Positions 8,386-15,965 of a stretch of 43,401 bases of DNA are shown here, piece after piece. Under the pieces are notes generated by a model. That model had not been told where the DNA came from, did not search any database, and saw only the letters and a list, made by a program, of their open reading frames with translations. This DNA is from Magnetospirillum sp. 15-1 (lineage in GTDB: Bacteria; Pseudomonadota; Alphaproteobacteria; Rhodospirillales; Magnetospirillaceae), in contig NZ_FXXN01000011.1 in the NCBI RefSeq assembly GCF_900184795.1, forward strand, positions 7,539-50,939, read 5' to 3'. Position 1 is the stretch's first letter, and each line of letters starts with the position of its first letter. A program made the position numbers and the translations under genes.

Positions 8386-8778
8386 TCAGGGCGCGGTCTT
8401 GGGTACGTACTGGACGCCCGGCAAGCCATCGAAATGCTGGTCGCAGGTGAGCAGGTCGGCGTCGTGGGCGAGGGCGGAGGCATAGATGACGGCGTCCGCC
8501 GTCGCCAGCCGGTGGCGAGCGCACAAATCCGCCGCCGACAAGGCGATGGTGGTGTCGAGATCGACGACGACGCAGGTCTCGGTGAACGCGATCACCTGAT
8601 CGGCCTTGTCCTCCCCCACTTCTCGTGTCAGCCATTTGGCGAGTTCCAACTGCACCATGGTCGGAACCAGCCAGTCGCCGCGATCCGGCAACTGGCTGGC
8701 CAGAGCCGCGCCCACGGGCGAGCCGATCAGGCATTCGATCCAGGCCGAGGTATCGACGATGCGCAGCATGGGCCGCAT
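8386..8778 (-). CDS. vapC: VapC-family PIN-domain ribonuclease toxin
   Basis: A 130-residue PIN domain. The four acidic positions expected for metal binding are visible: Asp9 in 'IVDTSAWIE', Glu45 in 'VQLELAKWL', Asp in 'ATADAVIYASA' and Asp in 'LLTCDQHF'. VapC toxins are Mg2+/Mn2+-dependent RNases that often cut tRNA or rRNA. The ATG at 8778 shares its A with the stop of the upstream AbrB-type antitoxin (TGATG), a standard toxin-antitoxin arrangement. An ATG at 8769 would also give a typical VapC start. All catalytic residues appear intact, so it is probably functional. Confidence 0.9.
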   Translation of the reverse strand: MRPMLRIVDTSAWIECLIGSPVGAALASQLPDRGDWLVPTMVQLELAKWLTREVGEDKADQVIAFTETCVVVDLDTTIALSAADLCARHRLATADAVIYASALAHDADLLTCDQHFDGLPGVQYVPKTAP

Positions 8779-8996
8779 CAGAACCGGTCGGTGCGGTCAC
8801 GGTAGTCTTGCGGATTGGCTCCCCGCGCCAGTCCGAACAGCTCTTCGGGTTTCGGCACCGGCACCAGCATCACACCCTCGCCCTTGGGGATGAAGGCGAA
8901 GACCTGTCCAGCTTCCCAGTGCCGCGCCGTCCGCACCGCCTTGGGGATGGAGATCTGGAATTTGGTTGAGAGGGTGGCGATATCCTTTGTCGGCAT
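8778..8996 (-). CDS. vapB: VapB/AbrB-type antitoxin
   Basis: A 72-residue protein. The first ~45 residues form a SpoVT/AbrB swapped-hairpin DNA-binding domain ('TLSTKFQISIPKAVRTARHWEAGQVFAFIP'). The C-terminal tail ('EELFGLARGANPQDYRDRTDRF') is of the kind that wraps and inhibits the PIN toxin. The start ATG 8996 has GGGAG six bases upstream. It overlaps vapC and probably autoregulates the pair. Its position beside the integrase suggests it stabilises the element. Confidence 0.87.
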   Translation of the reverse strand: MPTKDIATLSTKFQISIPKAVRTARHWEAGQVFAFIPKGEGVMLVPVPKPEELFGLARGANPQDYRDRTDRF

Positions 8997-9070
8997 GGCG
9001 GACTCCCATCGATCAGTGATTGGTAAGACGATAGCGCGCCGTGGCGCGGATTGAAACCACCCGCTACCGA

Positions 9071-9580
9071 TTACACCGATTTTCCGTGTTTCTCGGTATG
9101 GCTCTTCTTCCCCGCCATGTCGATGGCCTTGCCCACATGGTCGGCGGCGGCGCGCAGCGGCTCGTCGTAGAGGTGGGCGTAACGCTGGGTGGTCTGCACC
9201 TGGGTGTGGCCCAGCATGGCGCCGATGATCGGTAGCGACGCACCGCCGCTGACCAGCAGCGAGGCGAAGGAATGGCGCAGGTCGTGGATGCGGGCGCCCG
9301 TGATGTCGGCCGCCTTGCACACCGCCGCCCAGGACCGCTTGACGTCGGTGAGCGGCTGGTCGCCGCCCTTGCCGGGGAAGATATATGGCCCTTCGGCGGT
9401 TTCCCTGATTCGCCGCAGCAGCGTCAGGGCATTGGCCGAGACCGGTACCCGGTGTTCCTTCCGTTGCTTGGTATGGGCGCTGGGCTTGGTCCATACCCCG
9501 GACTCCAGGTCGAACATTTCCCAGGTGGCCCCCAGCACCTCGCTCTTGCGGGCGCCGGTCAGCATCAGCATGCGGATGCA
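9071..9580 (-). pseudogene. Tyrosine recombinase (phage-type integrase), C-terminal fragment
   Basis: About 168 residues of the catalytic domain remain. The catalytic set is visible: Arg in 'MLTGARKSE', His-x-x-Arg in 'IHDLRHSFAS', His in 'MLGHTQVQTTQRYAH', and Tyr in the same stretch. The N-terminal arm- and core-binding domains are missing because an IS630-family fragment abuts the gene at about 9572-9590. The boundary is fuzzy since both reading frames stay open there. It would have integrated and excised the neighbouring element. An almost identical fragment occurs in inverted orientation at 43038-43401. As it stands it should be inactive. Confidence 0.85.
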
Positions 9581-10053
9581 CGGGTGGTGTCCTCGAGGAG
9601 AAACCCTGCTCGCCAAGGTTCCTCACGGCCACTGGAAAACCCTGACCTTCCTGGCGGGCCTGCGCCATGACCGGATCATCGCTCCCCTGGTCCTCGACGG
9701 CCCCATCAATGGGGCGACCTTCACCGCCTGGGTGGAGCAATCCTTGGCACCGGCCCTGGAACCCGGTGACGTCGTCATCCTCGATAATCTGGGAAGCCAC
9801 AAAGGAAAGCCGGCACGCCAAGCCATTCGCAAGGTCGGTGCTCATCTGCTCTTCCTGCCGCCCTACAGCCCCGATCTCAATCCCATCGAGATGATGTTCG
9901 CCAAACTCAAGACCCTCGTCCGAAAGGCTGACGAACGAACCATCGAAACCACATGGAGGCGCGTCGGTAAACTCCTGGACGCTTTCCCTCCGCAGGAGTG
10001 CGCCGCATATCTGCGGCACGCAGGATATGCTTCAGCCTAAATCGGACAGACTC
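9217..10053 (+). repeat. Left arm of a long inverted repeat (integrase::IS630 junction)
   Basis: Base for base, this arm pairs with 43401-42565 on the opposite strand, with left plus right coordinates always summing to 52618 and no indels. By eye, 9217-9809 shows no mismatch. From 9810 to 10053 I count about 34 differences in 244 bases. The repeat continues past the right edge of the window. Confidence 0.85.
9580..10053 (+). mobile_element. IS630-family element, 3' half only (left copy)
   Basis: This is the C-terminal ~150 codons of an IS630-type DDE transposase ending at the stop at 10038-10040, followed by a terminal sequence (gagtctgtccga on the minus strand). The sequence after it is TA (10054-10055), the target dinucleotide of IS630/Tc1-mariner elements, so 10053 is a genuine element end. 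The other half of the element is absent, replaced by the integrase fragment. Visible catalytic residues are Asp in 'VILDNLGSHKG' and Glu in 'LNPIEMMFAKLK'; the first Asp is lost. Confidence 0.8.
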
Positions 10054-10055
10054 TA

Positions 10056-10238
10056 GCCGGCGGCGACCAGATCGAGATCACGGCGGAAGCCGGCGACCTG
10101 CTGCGTATTCCGGCCGGCACCGAGCACTGGTTTCGCCTCGGCCCGCGCCGCACCGTCGTGGCGGTGCGCTTGTTCGGAGCAAATCCCGACTGGCGGGCGG
10201 ATTACACCGGAACGGAGATTCTGTTTCCCACCGAATGA
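10056..10238 (+). pseudogene. mtnD: Acireductone dioxygenase (ARD) C-terminal fragment, cut by IS630
   Basis: Sixty codons in frame from the IS630 end to a TGA at 10236-10238. The peptide has the ARD cupin signature 'DLLRIPAGTEHWFRLG' followed by 'VAVRLF', 'ANPDWRADYTG' and 'TEI', matching the C-terminal strand order of Klebsiella ARD from memory, including the last metal-ligand His ('EHWF'). The N-terminal two-thirds, with the other ligands, is missing, so the fragment cannot work. ARD acts in methionine salvage; the Ni form makes CO, formate and methylthiopropionate. Its place next to a CODH-like operon may be meaningful or chance. Confidence 0.75.
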
Positions 10239-10355
10239 CTACGCCGCCAGGGACGGGTGGGATGGTTCGGCCGGGCTGGCGCGATCATGGCCTGAAAGCC
10301 CGCCCCATGGTCCGGAACCGGCCCGGACAGGTCCAAAAATAGAATCAATCTTTTT

Positions 10356-10376
10356 TCTACTATTTTAGTAGACTAC
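10356..10376 (+). promoter_or_regulatory. Overlapping palindromes upstream of the ABC-cooCS-cysK operon
   Basis: A perfect inverted repeat TCTACTA-ttt-TAGTAGA occupies 10356-10372. It overlaps a second one, GTAG-a-CTAC, at 10368-10376. They lie in the only AT-rich stretch of the 192-base gap before the operon, about 55 bases upstream of the first start codon, as an operator would. No CooA-type box (TGTCR-N6-YGACA) is visible here. The binding factor is unknown. Confidence 0.5.
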
Positions 10377-10430
10377 AGTATTTATGACGCTGTATACCGG
10401 ATCGACCTTCGGATTTCAGAGCAGGTGGCC

Positions 10431-11252
10431 ATGGACACGGGAACCATTGAGCTTTCGGGTATCGGCCACACATTCGGCCGCCATGGCCCGCGGGTGCTGG
10501 ACGGTATCACCCTCAAGGTTCCCCACGGCCAATTCCTCGCCCTGGTCGGCCGCAGCGGCTGCGGCAAATCGACCCTTCTGCACATGATCGCCGGCCTTAT
10601 CCAACCCCAGGCGGGCGAGGTCCGTATCGGCGGACGGGTGGTGCGGGCGCCATCGGCCAAATGGGACGTCATGTTCCAGTCACCCTCGCTGCTGCCCTGG
10701 ATGACTGCCGCCGGCAATGTCGCCCTCGGCCTGCGCTACGCCAAAGCCCCCAAGGCGGAAATCAGGAGCCGGGTCGAGGAATTGCTGGCCCTGGTCCATC
10801 TGTCCGAGCACGCCGGCGACAATGTCCAGGATCTGTCCGGCGGCCAGCAGCAGCGGGTCGCCCTGGCCCGTTCCCTGGCCACCCGGCCGGACGTGCTGCT
10901 GCTGGACGAGCCTTTCTCGGCCCTTGACCCCTTCACCCGCGCCACCCTGCAGCAGGAGGTGCGAACCATCGCCGCCGGCCAGGGACTTACCCTGGTGATC
11001 GTCACCCACGACGTGGACGAGGCCCTGCTGATGGCCGGGCGAGCCGTGGTGATGGCGCCTCGGCCGGGGCGCATCGTCGCCGACATCGCCCTCCCCGACC
11101 GGCAGCACGATGAACGCGCGTTTGCCGAAGCCCGCGCCGCGGTGCTGGCCCGCTTCGAAGCGGCATCCCCATCCGCAGTCCCGGACCGGATATCCAAGTC
11201 CTCCATCCGCCGTTTCTTCTTCCCCGCCCTCGGGCGGCAACCCCAGTCCTGA
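10431..11252 (+). CDS. NitT/TauT-family ABC transporter ATPase
   Basis: A 273-residue ABC ATPase of the nitrate/sulfonate/taurine class. Walker A is 'GRSGCGKST', the signature 'LSGGQQQR', Walker B 'VLLLDEPFSALD' and the switch His is in 'VTHDVDEAL'; all are intact. I chose ATG 10431 because AGGTGG lies just upstream; GTG 10425 is an in-frame alternative. It is the first gene of the operon; the binding protein follows after 12 bases and the permease after that. The ATPase type (TauB/SsuB/NrtD-like) does not reveal the substrate. An Arg/Phe-rich C-terminal tail of about 15 residues looks specific to this copy. Confidence 0.9.
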   Translation: MDTGTIELSGIGHTFGRHGPRVLDGITLKVPHGQFLALVGRSGCGKSTLLHMIAGLIQPQAGEVRIGGRVVRAPSAKWDVMFQSPSLLPWMTAAGNVALGLRYAKAPKAEIRSRVEELLALVHLSEHAGDNVQDLSGGQQQRVALARSLATRPDVLLLDEPFSALDPFTRATLQQEVRTIAAGQGLTLVIVTHDVDEALLMAGRAVVMAPRPGRIVADIALPDRQHDERAFAEARAAVLARFEAASPSAVPDRISKSSIRRFFFPALGRQPQS

Positions 11253-11264
11253 CGGAGACGCAAC

Positions 11265-12479
11265 ATGTCCGACGGCAGCCCTCTGAAGCGCCCTATTTCC
11301 CGCCGCCGCTCCCTCGACATGCTCGCCGGCGGTGGCCTGGCCGCCTGGTTGGCGACCAGGGGCGGCCCCGGCTTCGCCGCGCCCCCCGAGGACGAGGTCG
11401 TCCGCATCGGCCATCTGCCCATCACCGACGCCACCGCCCTGCTGGTCGCCCACGCCATCGGCGCCTTCGAGGCCGAAGGCCTGAAAGCCGAGCCGCCGGT
11501 GCTGCTGCGCGGCTGGTCGCCCCTGGCCGAGGGCTTCGCCGCGGGCAAATTCAACCTGGTCCACCTGCTGAAACCCATTCCCATATGGATGCGCTACAAC
11601 AACAAGGTACCGGTCAAAGTGGTGGCCTGGGCGCACACCAACGGTTCGGGCCTGGTGGTGGGCGGCAAGTCCGGCATCACCTCCTTCACCGACCTGGGCG
11701 GACGCCAGGTCGCCGTGCCGTTCTGGTATTCCATGCACAACATCGTGCTGCAAATCGGCATCCGCGCCGCCGGCCTGATTCCGGTGATCAAGCCGGCCGG
11801 CGAGGCCGTCGCCGGAAACGAAGTCAATCTCCAGGTGCTCCAGCCCCCCGAGATGCCCCCGGCGCTCGCCGCCGGCAAGATCGACGGCTACATCGTCGCC
11901 GAACCGTTCAACGCCCTGGGTGAGCTGAAGGCGGGCGGCAGGATTCTCCGCTTCACCGGCGACATCTGGAAGAACCACCCCTGCTGCGTGGTCACCATGC
12001 ATGAGGCCGACACCAAGAAGCGTCCGGAATGGACCCAGAAGGTGGTGGACGCCGTGGTCAAGGCGCAGATCTACGCCTCGGCCAACAAGAAGGAGGTGGC
12101 CCGCCTGATCTCCCAGGACGGCAGGGGCTACATCCCGCTGCCGGCCGCCGTGGTGGAGCGCGCCATCGGCCATTACGACGACCCCGACTACGACGCCCTG
12201 GGCGCCAATCGCCACCGCAAGGAATGGGGCAACGGCCGCATCGACTTCCAGCCCTGGCCCTACCCTTCCGCCACCCGGCTGATCGTCGAGGCCATGGGCA
12301 AGACGGTGGTCAGCGGCGACAAGACCTTCCTCGACAAGCTGTCGCCCGATTTCGTGGTCCAGGACCTGGTGGACTACTCCTTCGTCAAGCGCTCCCTCGA
12401 CCGCTTTCCCGAATGGAAGAACGATCCCAGCGTCAATCCCGGCGACCCGTTCAGCCGCGCCGAGATCATCCGGACATGA
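11265..12479 (+). CDS. NitT/TauT (NrtA/CmpA-like) ABC substrate-binding protein with Tat signal
   Basis: A 404-residue periplasmic solute-binding protein. The N-terminus carries a twin-arginine motif ('SRRRSLDMLAGGG') and an AFA-type cleavage region near residue 40, so it is probably exported folded. The body begins 'VVRIGHLPITDATALLVAHAIGAFEAEGL', typical of NrtA/CmpA/TauA-family proteins, and ends with a long C-terminal extension as in NrtA/CmpA. Ribosome-binding site GGAGA precedes ATG 11265. The permease start overlaps its stop (ATGA). The substrate is unknown. Family members bind nitrate, bicarbonate, sulfonates, thiamine precursors or aromatic acids; coupling to cooS-cysK suggests a small S-, N- or C1-containing anion. 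Confidence 0.85.
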   Translation: MSDGSPLKRPISRRRSLDMLAGGGLAAWLATRGGPGFAAPPEDEVVRIGHLPITDATALLVAHAIGAFEAEGLKAEPPVLLRGWSPLAEGFAAGKFNLVHLLKPIPIWMRYNNKVPVKVVAWAHTNGSGLVVGGKSGITSFTDLGGRQVAVPFWYSMHNIVLQIGIRAAGLIPVIKPAGEAVAGNEVNLQVLQPPEMPPALAAGKIDGYIVAEPFNALGELKAGGRILRFTGDIWKNHPCCVVTMHEADTKKRPEWTQKVVDAVVKAQIYASANKKEVARLISQDGRGYIPLPAAVVERAIGHYDDPDYDALGANRHRKEWGNGRIDFQPWPYPSATRLIVEAMGKTVVSGDKTFLDKLSPDFVVQDLVDYSFVKRSLDRFPEWKNDPSVNPGDPFSRAEIIRT

Positions 12480-13240
12480 GCACGCATCGCCTGCTGTTCT
12501 CGGCCCTGGGCGTCGGCCTGCTGATCGGCCTCTGGTGGGCGGCGGCGCAAGGCGTGGCCGCCGACCCGCGCACCGCCGCCTTCGCCGGTTTCGCCCCCCT
12601 GCCCGCCGTTCAGGCGTTGACCGCCATGGCCGGAGGCGGTGAACTGAACCGCGCCATCGGCCCCAGCCTGGGCCGGGTGGCCGCCGGGCTCGGCTGGGCC
12701 GCCCTGCTGGGCATCCCGGTGGGGATCGCGCTGGGGCGCTCGCCGCTGCTGGGCGCGTTGACCCACCTGCCGTTCCAGTTCCTGCGCATGATCAGCCCGC
12801 TGGCCTGGATGCCGCTGGCGGTGATGGCCTTCCCCACCTGGGACGGGGCCATCATCTTCCTGATCGCGGCGGCCGCGGTGTGGCCCATCGTCTTCGCCAC
12901 CGCCGCCGGGCTGGCCAAGCTGGACCCGCAATGGTTCAAGGTGGCCCGCAATCTGGGAGCCGGGGCGGTCCATCTGCTGACCACGGTGATCGTTCCGGCC
13001 ATCGCCACCGACATCCTGACCGGTATCAGGCTGGCGCTCGGCGTCGCCTGGATCGTCCTGGTGCCGGCCGAGTTCCTGGGCGTCACCTCGGGCCTGGGCT
13101 ATGCCGTCAACGACGCCCGCGACACCCTGTCCTATGACAGGCTGGCGGCCACCGTGCTGGTGATCGGGCTGATCGGCTTCTCGCTGGACGGCCTGTGCCT
13201 CGCCCTGATCCGACGCTTCTCATGGCGGAGGGCGGCATGA
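12476..13240 (+). CDS. NitT/TauT-family ABC transporter permease
   Basis: A 254-residue BPD-type inner-membrane permease with about six hydrophobic segments. The EAA-like coupling loop is visible in the central region ('FKVARNLGAGAVHLLTTVIVPA'), followed by 'GIRLALGVAWIVLVPAEFLG', the characteristic TauC/SsuC stretch. ATG 12476 overlaps the binding-protein stop, and its TGA overlaps the cooC start, so the importer and the metalloenzyme maturation gene are translationally linked. This linkage is the strongest evidence that importer and CooS serve one pathway. Confidence 0.88.
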   Translation: MSTHRLLFSALGVGLLIGLWWAAAQGVAADPRTAAFAGFAPLPAVQALTAMAGGGELNRAIGPSLGRVAAGLGWAALLGIPVGIALGRSPLLGALTHLPFQFLRMISPLAWMPLAVMAFPTWDGAIIFLIAAAAVWPIVFATAAGLAKLDPQWFKVARNLGAGAVHLLTTVIVPAIATDILTGIRLALGVAWIVLVPAEFLGVTSGLGYAVNDARDTLSYDRLAATVLVIGLIGFSLDGLCLALIRRFSWRRAA

Positions 13241-14016
13241 AGATCGCCGTCGCCGGCAAGGGGGGCGTGGGCAAGACCACGCTCACCGGCCTGCTGGCCC
13301 GCCAGATGGCCGAGGACGGCTATCGCGTCCTGGCCATCGATGCCGACCCCGACGCCAATCTCGCTTCGGCTCTGCCGCTGGACCATCCCGGCCCGGTCAC
13401 GCCGCTGGCGGCGCGCACCGACCTGATCGATGCCCTGTCCGGGCGCGGCGCCCTGCCCGGCGGCATGGTGCTGCTCAACCCCGACATCGGAGCCGTTCTT
13501 CCCGAGTTCCGCAGGACCTGGGGCGGGCGGCACAGCCTGCTCACCCTGGGCTGGCACAAGGGCGGCGGCGAGGGCTGCTATTGCGCCGAGAACGCCGTGC
13601 TGAAACGGGTCCTGTCAACCGTCCTGCCGGGCGCCACCGACGTGGTGCTGGTGGATTCGGAGGCCGGGCTGGAACATCTGAGCCGGGGCACAGCGCAAGC
13701 GGTCGACGCGGTGCTGGCGGTGGTGCAGCCGGGCAGCCGCAGCGTGGAAACCGCCTTCGCCATCCGTGAGCTGGCCGCCGCCCTGGGCATCCGCGCCGTC
13801 TTCCCGGTGCTGGTGGGCGAACGCGGACCCGAGGACGTGGATGCGGTGCAGTCCACCCTGGGCGATTGGCCGATCCTGGCCCATCTGGCCTGGGAGGATT
13901 CGATCCGCCGCGCCGACCTGGAAGGCCGGCCGCCGCCCATTCCCGAATCCTTCCGCCCGGCCCTGCGCCGGCTGATCCTGACCCTGGCCTCCGCCTGCCC
14001 CCTGGAGCATCCATGA
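13237..14016 (+). CDS. cooC: CooC, nickel-insertion ATPase for carbon monoxide dehydrogenase
   Basis: A 259-residue MinD/SIMIBI-class P-loop ATPase. The deviant Walker A 'GKGGVGKTT' is at residues 7-15, with 'AIDADPDANLA' following. The nickel-binding CxC motif is Cys114-x-Cys116 ('GEGCYCAEN'), and a Walker B-like 'VVLVDSEAGLEHLSRGT' precedes a MinD-like C-terminal half. CooC dimers bind Ni and ATP and load the C-cluster of CooS. The ATG overlaps the permease stop and its TGA overlaps the cooS start (ATGA), which favours stoichiometric synthesis. A complete CooC suggests that the neighbouring CooS receives nickel despite its altered C-cluster. Confidence 0.92.
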   Translation: MKIAVAGKGGVGKTTLTGLLARQMAEDGYRVLAIDADPDANLASALPLDHPGPVTPLAARTDLIDALSGRGALPGGMVLLNPDIGAVLPEFRRTWGGRHSLLTLGWHKGGGEGCYCAENAVLKRVLSTVLPGATDVVLVDSEAGLEHLSRGTAQAVDAVLAVVQPGSRSVETAFAIRELAAALGIRAVFPVLVGERGPEDVDAVQSTLGDWPILAHLAWEDSIRRADLEGRPPPIPESFRPALRRLILTLASACPLEHP

Positions 14017-15965
14017 CCCCCGACGAGCTCAAGGCGCACCGCGCCTCCTACCCCTCCCGCGCCCAGGTGCGCGAAACCCCCCCGGACCCGGCGGTGCGCG
14101 CCCTGCTCGACCTTGCCGCCGAGAAGGGCATTTCCACCGTCTTCGACCGTTTCGATAAGCAGAAGAACCACTGCGGCCACGGCCTGACCGGCGTGTGCTG
14201 CCGCATCTGCCACATGGGGCCGTGCCAGGTGACACCCCGGGCGCCGCGCGGCGCCTGCGGCGCCGATGCCGACGTCATCGTGGCGCGCAATATCCTGCGC
14301 TGGATGGCCGGCGCGGTGGCCGCGCACGGGGCGCGGGGGCGCGAAGTGATCCTGGCGCTGAAAGCCGCCGCCGAGGGGCGCCTCGACCAGCCCATCCGGG
14401 GCGTCGCCAAGCTGAACGCCGTGGCCAAGGCGCTGGGCCTCTTCGACGAGGCCAAAAGCGTCCAGACCCTGGCCGCCGAGGTGGCCGACGTGCTGCTCGA
14501 CGACATGAGCCGCACCGTGCCGGGCGACCACCGCACGCTGCGTGCCCTGGCCCCGCCCGAACGCATCAAGGTATGGGAGGAACTGGACATCCTGCCCATC
14601 GGCTCGCAGCAGGAAGTGTTCGAGGCCCTCCACCGCACCGGCGTCGGCACCGACGGCGACTGGCGGAACCTGATGAAGCAGTTCCTGCGCACCGGCCTGG
14701 CCTTCTCGTGGTCGTCGGTGGCGGGCTCGGCCATCGCCATGGACATCCTCTACGGCCTGCCGCAGCGCTCGCGCATCGCCACCAACGTGGGCACCCTCGA
14801 CCCGGCCTGCGTCAACATCGCCGTCCACGGCCATTCGCCCGTACTGGTCAGCGCCATCGTCGAGGCCGCCGACGCCCCCGATATCCAGGAACAGGCGAAG
14901 GCGGCCGGCGCCACCGGAATCAAGTTCTACGGCATCTGCTGCTCCGGCCTGTCGGCCCTTTACCGCCACGGCGACGTCCATCCGCTGGCCAATGCCGTGG
15001 GGGCCGAACTGGTGCTCGCCACCGGGGCCATCGATCTGTGGGTCGCCGATCTGCAGGACGTCTATCCCGGCATCATGGACGTAGCCGAGTGCTTCCACAC
15101 CAAGGTGGTGACCACCAGCGATTCCGCCCGCCTGCCCGGCGCCATCGCCATGGGCTTCGACCACCGCCACGCCAATATCGGCGAGACCCGTGCCATGGCG
15201 CGCAAGATCGTCGAGATGGCCATCGCCAACCAGCCGCTCAGGAACGCCGCCAACGTCCATATCCCGCCGGTCACCGCCGAGGCCGAGATCGGCTTTTCGG
15301 TCGAGAATATCGGCGAGGCGTTCGGTGGGCCGGCGGCATTGCTCGACGCCCTGAAAAGCGGAGCGATCCGCGGCATCGTCAATCTGGTGGGCTGCAACAA
15401 TCCCAAGATTCCCTATGAGGTGGCCATTTCCAGGGTGACCGACATTTTGCTCGCCCACGACGTCCTGGTGCTGACCAACGGCTGCGCTTCGTTTCCGCTG
15501 CTCAAGCAGGGATATTGCACCACCGGCGCCCTGGACAAGGGCGGCGACGGCCTGCGCCAGGAACTGGGCGAAAGGAACCTGCCGCCGGTGCTGCACATGG
15601 GCGAGTGCCTGGACAATGCCCGGGCTTCCGGCCTGTTCCGCATCCTGGCCGATGCCGCCGGCCGGCCGATCAAGGACATGCCCTTCGCCTTTTCCAGCCC
15701 GGAATGGTCCAACGAGAAAGGTGTCGGCGCCTCGCTCAGTTTCCGTCTTCTCGGCCTCAACTCGTATCACTGCATCCCGGCTCCGGTCACCGGCTCGGAG
15801 AACGTACAGCGCTTCTTCGAGCATGACACCGCCGACATCCTGGGCGGCGTCATGGTGGTGGACAACGATCCCGAGGCGCTGGCGCTCCGCCTGATCACCG
15901 ACCTCGATACCCGCCGGGACCAGCTCGGCTGGCCCCGTCCTTCCGCCCGGAGCACCGCGCCATGA
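14013..15965 (+). CDS. cooS: CooS-like anaerobic Ni-Fe-S carbon monoxide dehydrogenase, divergent
   Basis: A 650-residue homologue of the CODH catalytic subunit, normally catalysing CO + H2O = CO2 + 2H+ + 2e-. D-cluster cysteines are Cys54/Cys62 and B-cluster cysteines Cys63/66/71/82. C-cluster ligands His274, Cys310, Cys461, Cys491 and Cys532 are present, as is the catalytic Lys (Lys569, 'NEKG'). The ligand equivalent to Cys333 of Carboxydothermus CODH-II is Asp349 ('DLQDVYPG'). In the proton-relay helix His93 is kept (His105), but His96, His99 and His102 are Arg108, Glu111 and Leu114. No cooF, hydrogenase or acetyl-CoA synthase gene is adjacent. Start and stop overlap cooC and cysK. The family is certain; CO oxidation activity is not. 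Numbering comparisons are from memory of the CODH-II sequence. Confidence 0.92.
   Translation: MTPDELKAHRASYPSRAQVRETPPDPAVRALLDLAAEKGISTVFDRFDKQKNHCGHGLTGVCCRICHMGPCQVTPRAPRGACGADADVIVARNILRWMAGAVAAHGARGREVILALKAAAEGRLDQPIRGVAKLNAVAKALGLFDEAKSVQTLAAEVADVLLDDMSRTVPGDHRTLRALAPPERIKVWEELDILPIGSQQEVFEALHRTGVGTDGDWRNLMKQFLRTGLAFSWSSVAGSAIAMDILYGLPQRSRIATNVGTLDPACVNIAVHGHSPVLVSAIVEAADAPDIQEQAKAAGATGIKFYGICCSGLSALYRHGDVHPLANAVGAELVLATGAIDLWVADLQDVYPGIMDVAECFHTKVVTTSDSARLPGAIAMGFDHRHANIGETRAMARKIVEMAIANQPLRNAANVHIPPVTAEAEIGFSVENIGEAFGGPAALLDALKSGAIRGIVNLVGCNNPKIPYEVAISRVTDILLAHDVLVLTNGCASFPLLKQGYCTTGALDKGGDGLRQELGERNLPPVLHMGECLDNARASGLFRILADAAGRPIKDMPFAFSSPEWSNEKGVGASLSFRLLGLNSYHCIPAPVTGSENVQRFFEHDTADILGGVMVVDNDPEALALRLITDLDTRRDQLGWPRPSARSTAP

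Noticed and set aside
9000-9070. A tRNA or attachment site next to the integrase
   Set aside because: No cloverleaf or tRNA 3'-end sequence is visible between vapB and the integrase stop, and the other flank has been replaced by IS630.
9189-10040. A long plus-strand reading frame of 283 codons that looks like one transposase
   Set aside because: Its first ~130 codons are antisense to the integrase catalytic domain. Only the part after about 9580 is IS630 transposase. The same false fusion occurs on the minus strand at 42578-43393.
10239-10430. A CooA (CO sensor) binding site before the cooCS operon
   Set aside because: I looked for TGTCR-N6-YGACA and found none. The only strong symmetry is the unrelated palindrome pair at 10356-10376.
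13578-15824. A 748-codon minus-strand frame opposite cooC/cooS
   Set aside because: Antisense shadow with repetitive His/Gly/Ala composition. The plus-strand genes have all the expected metal ligands.
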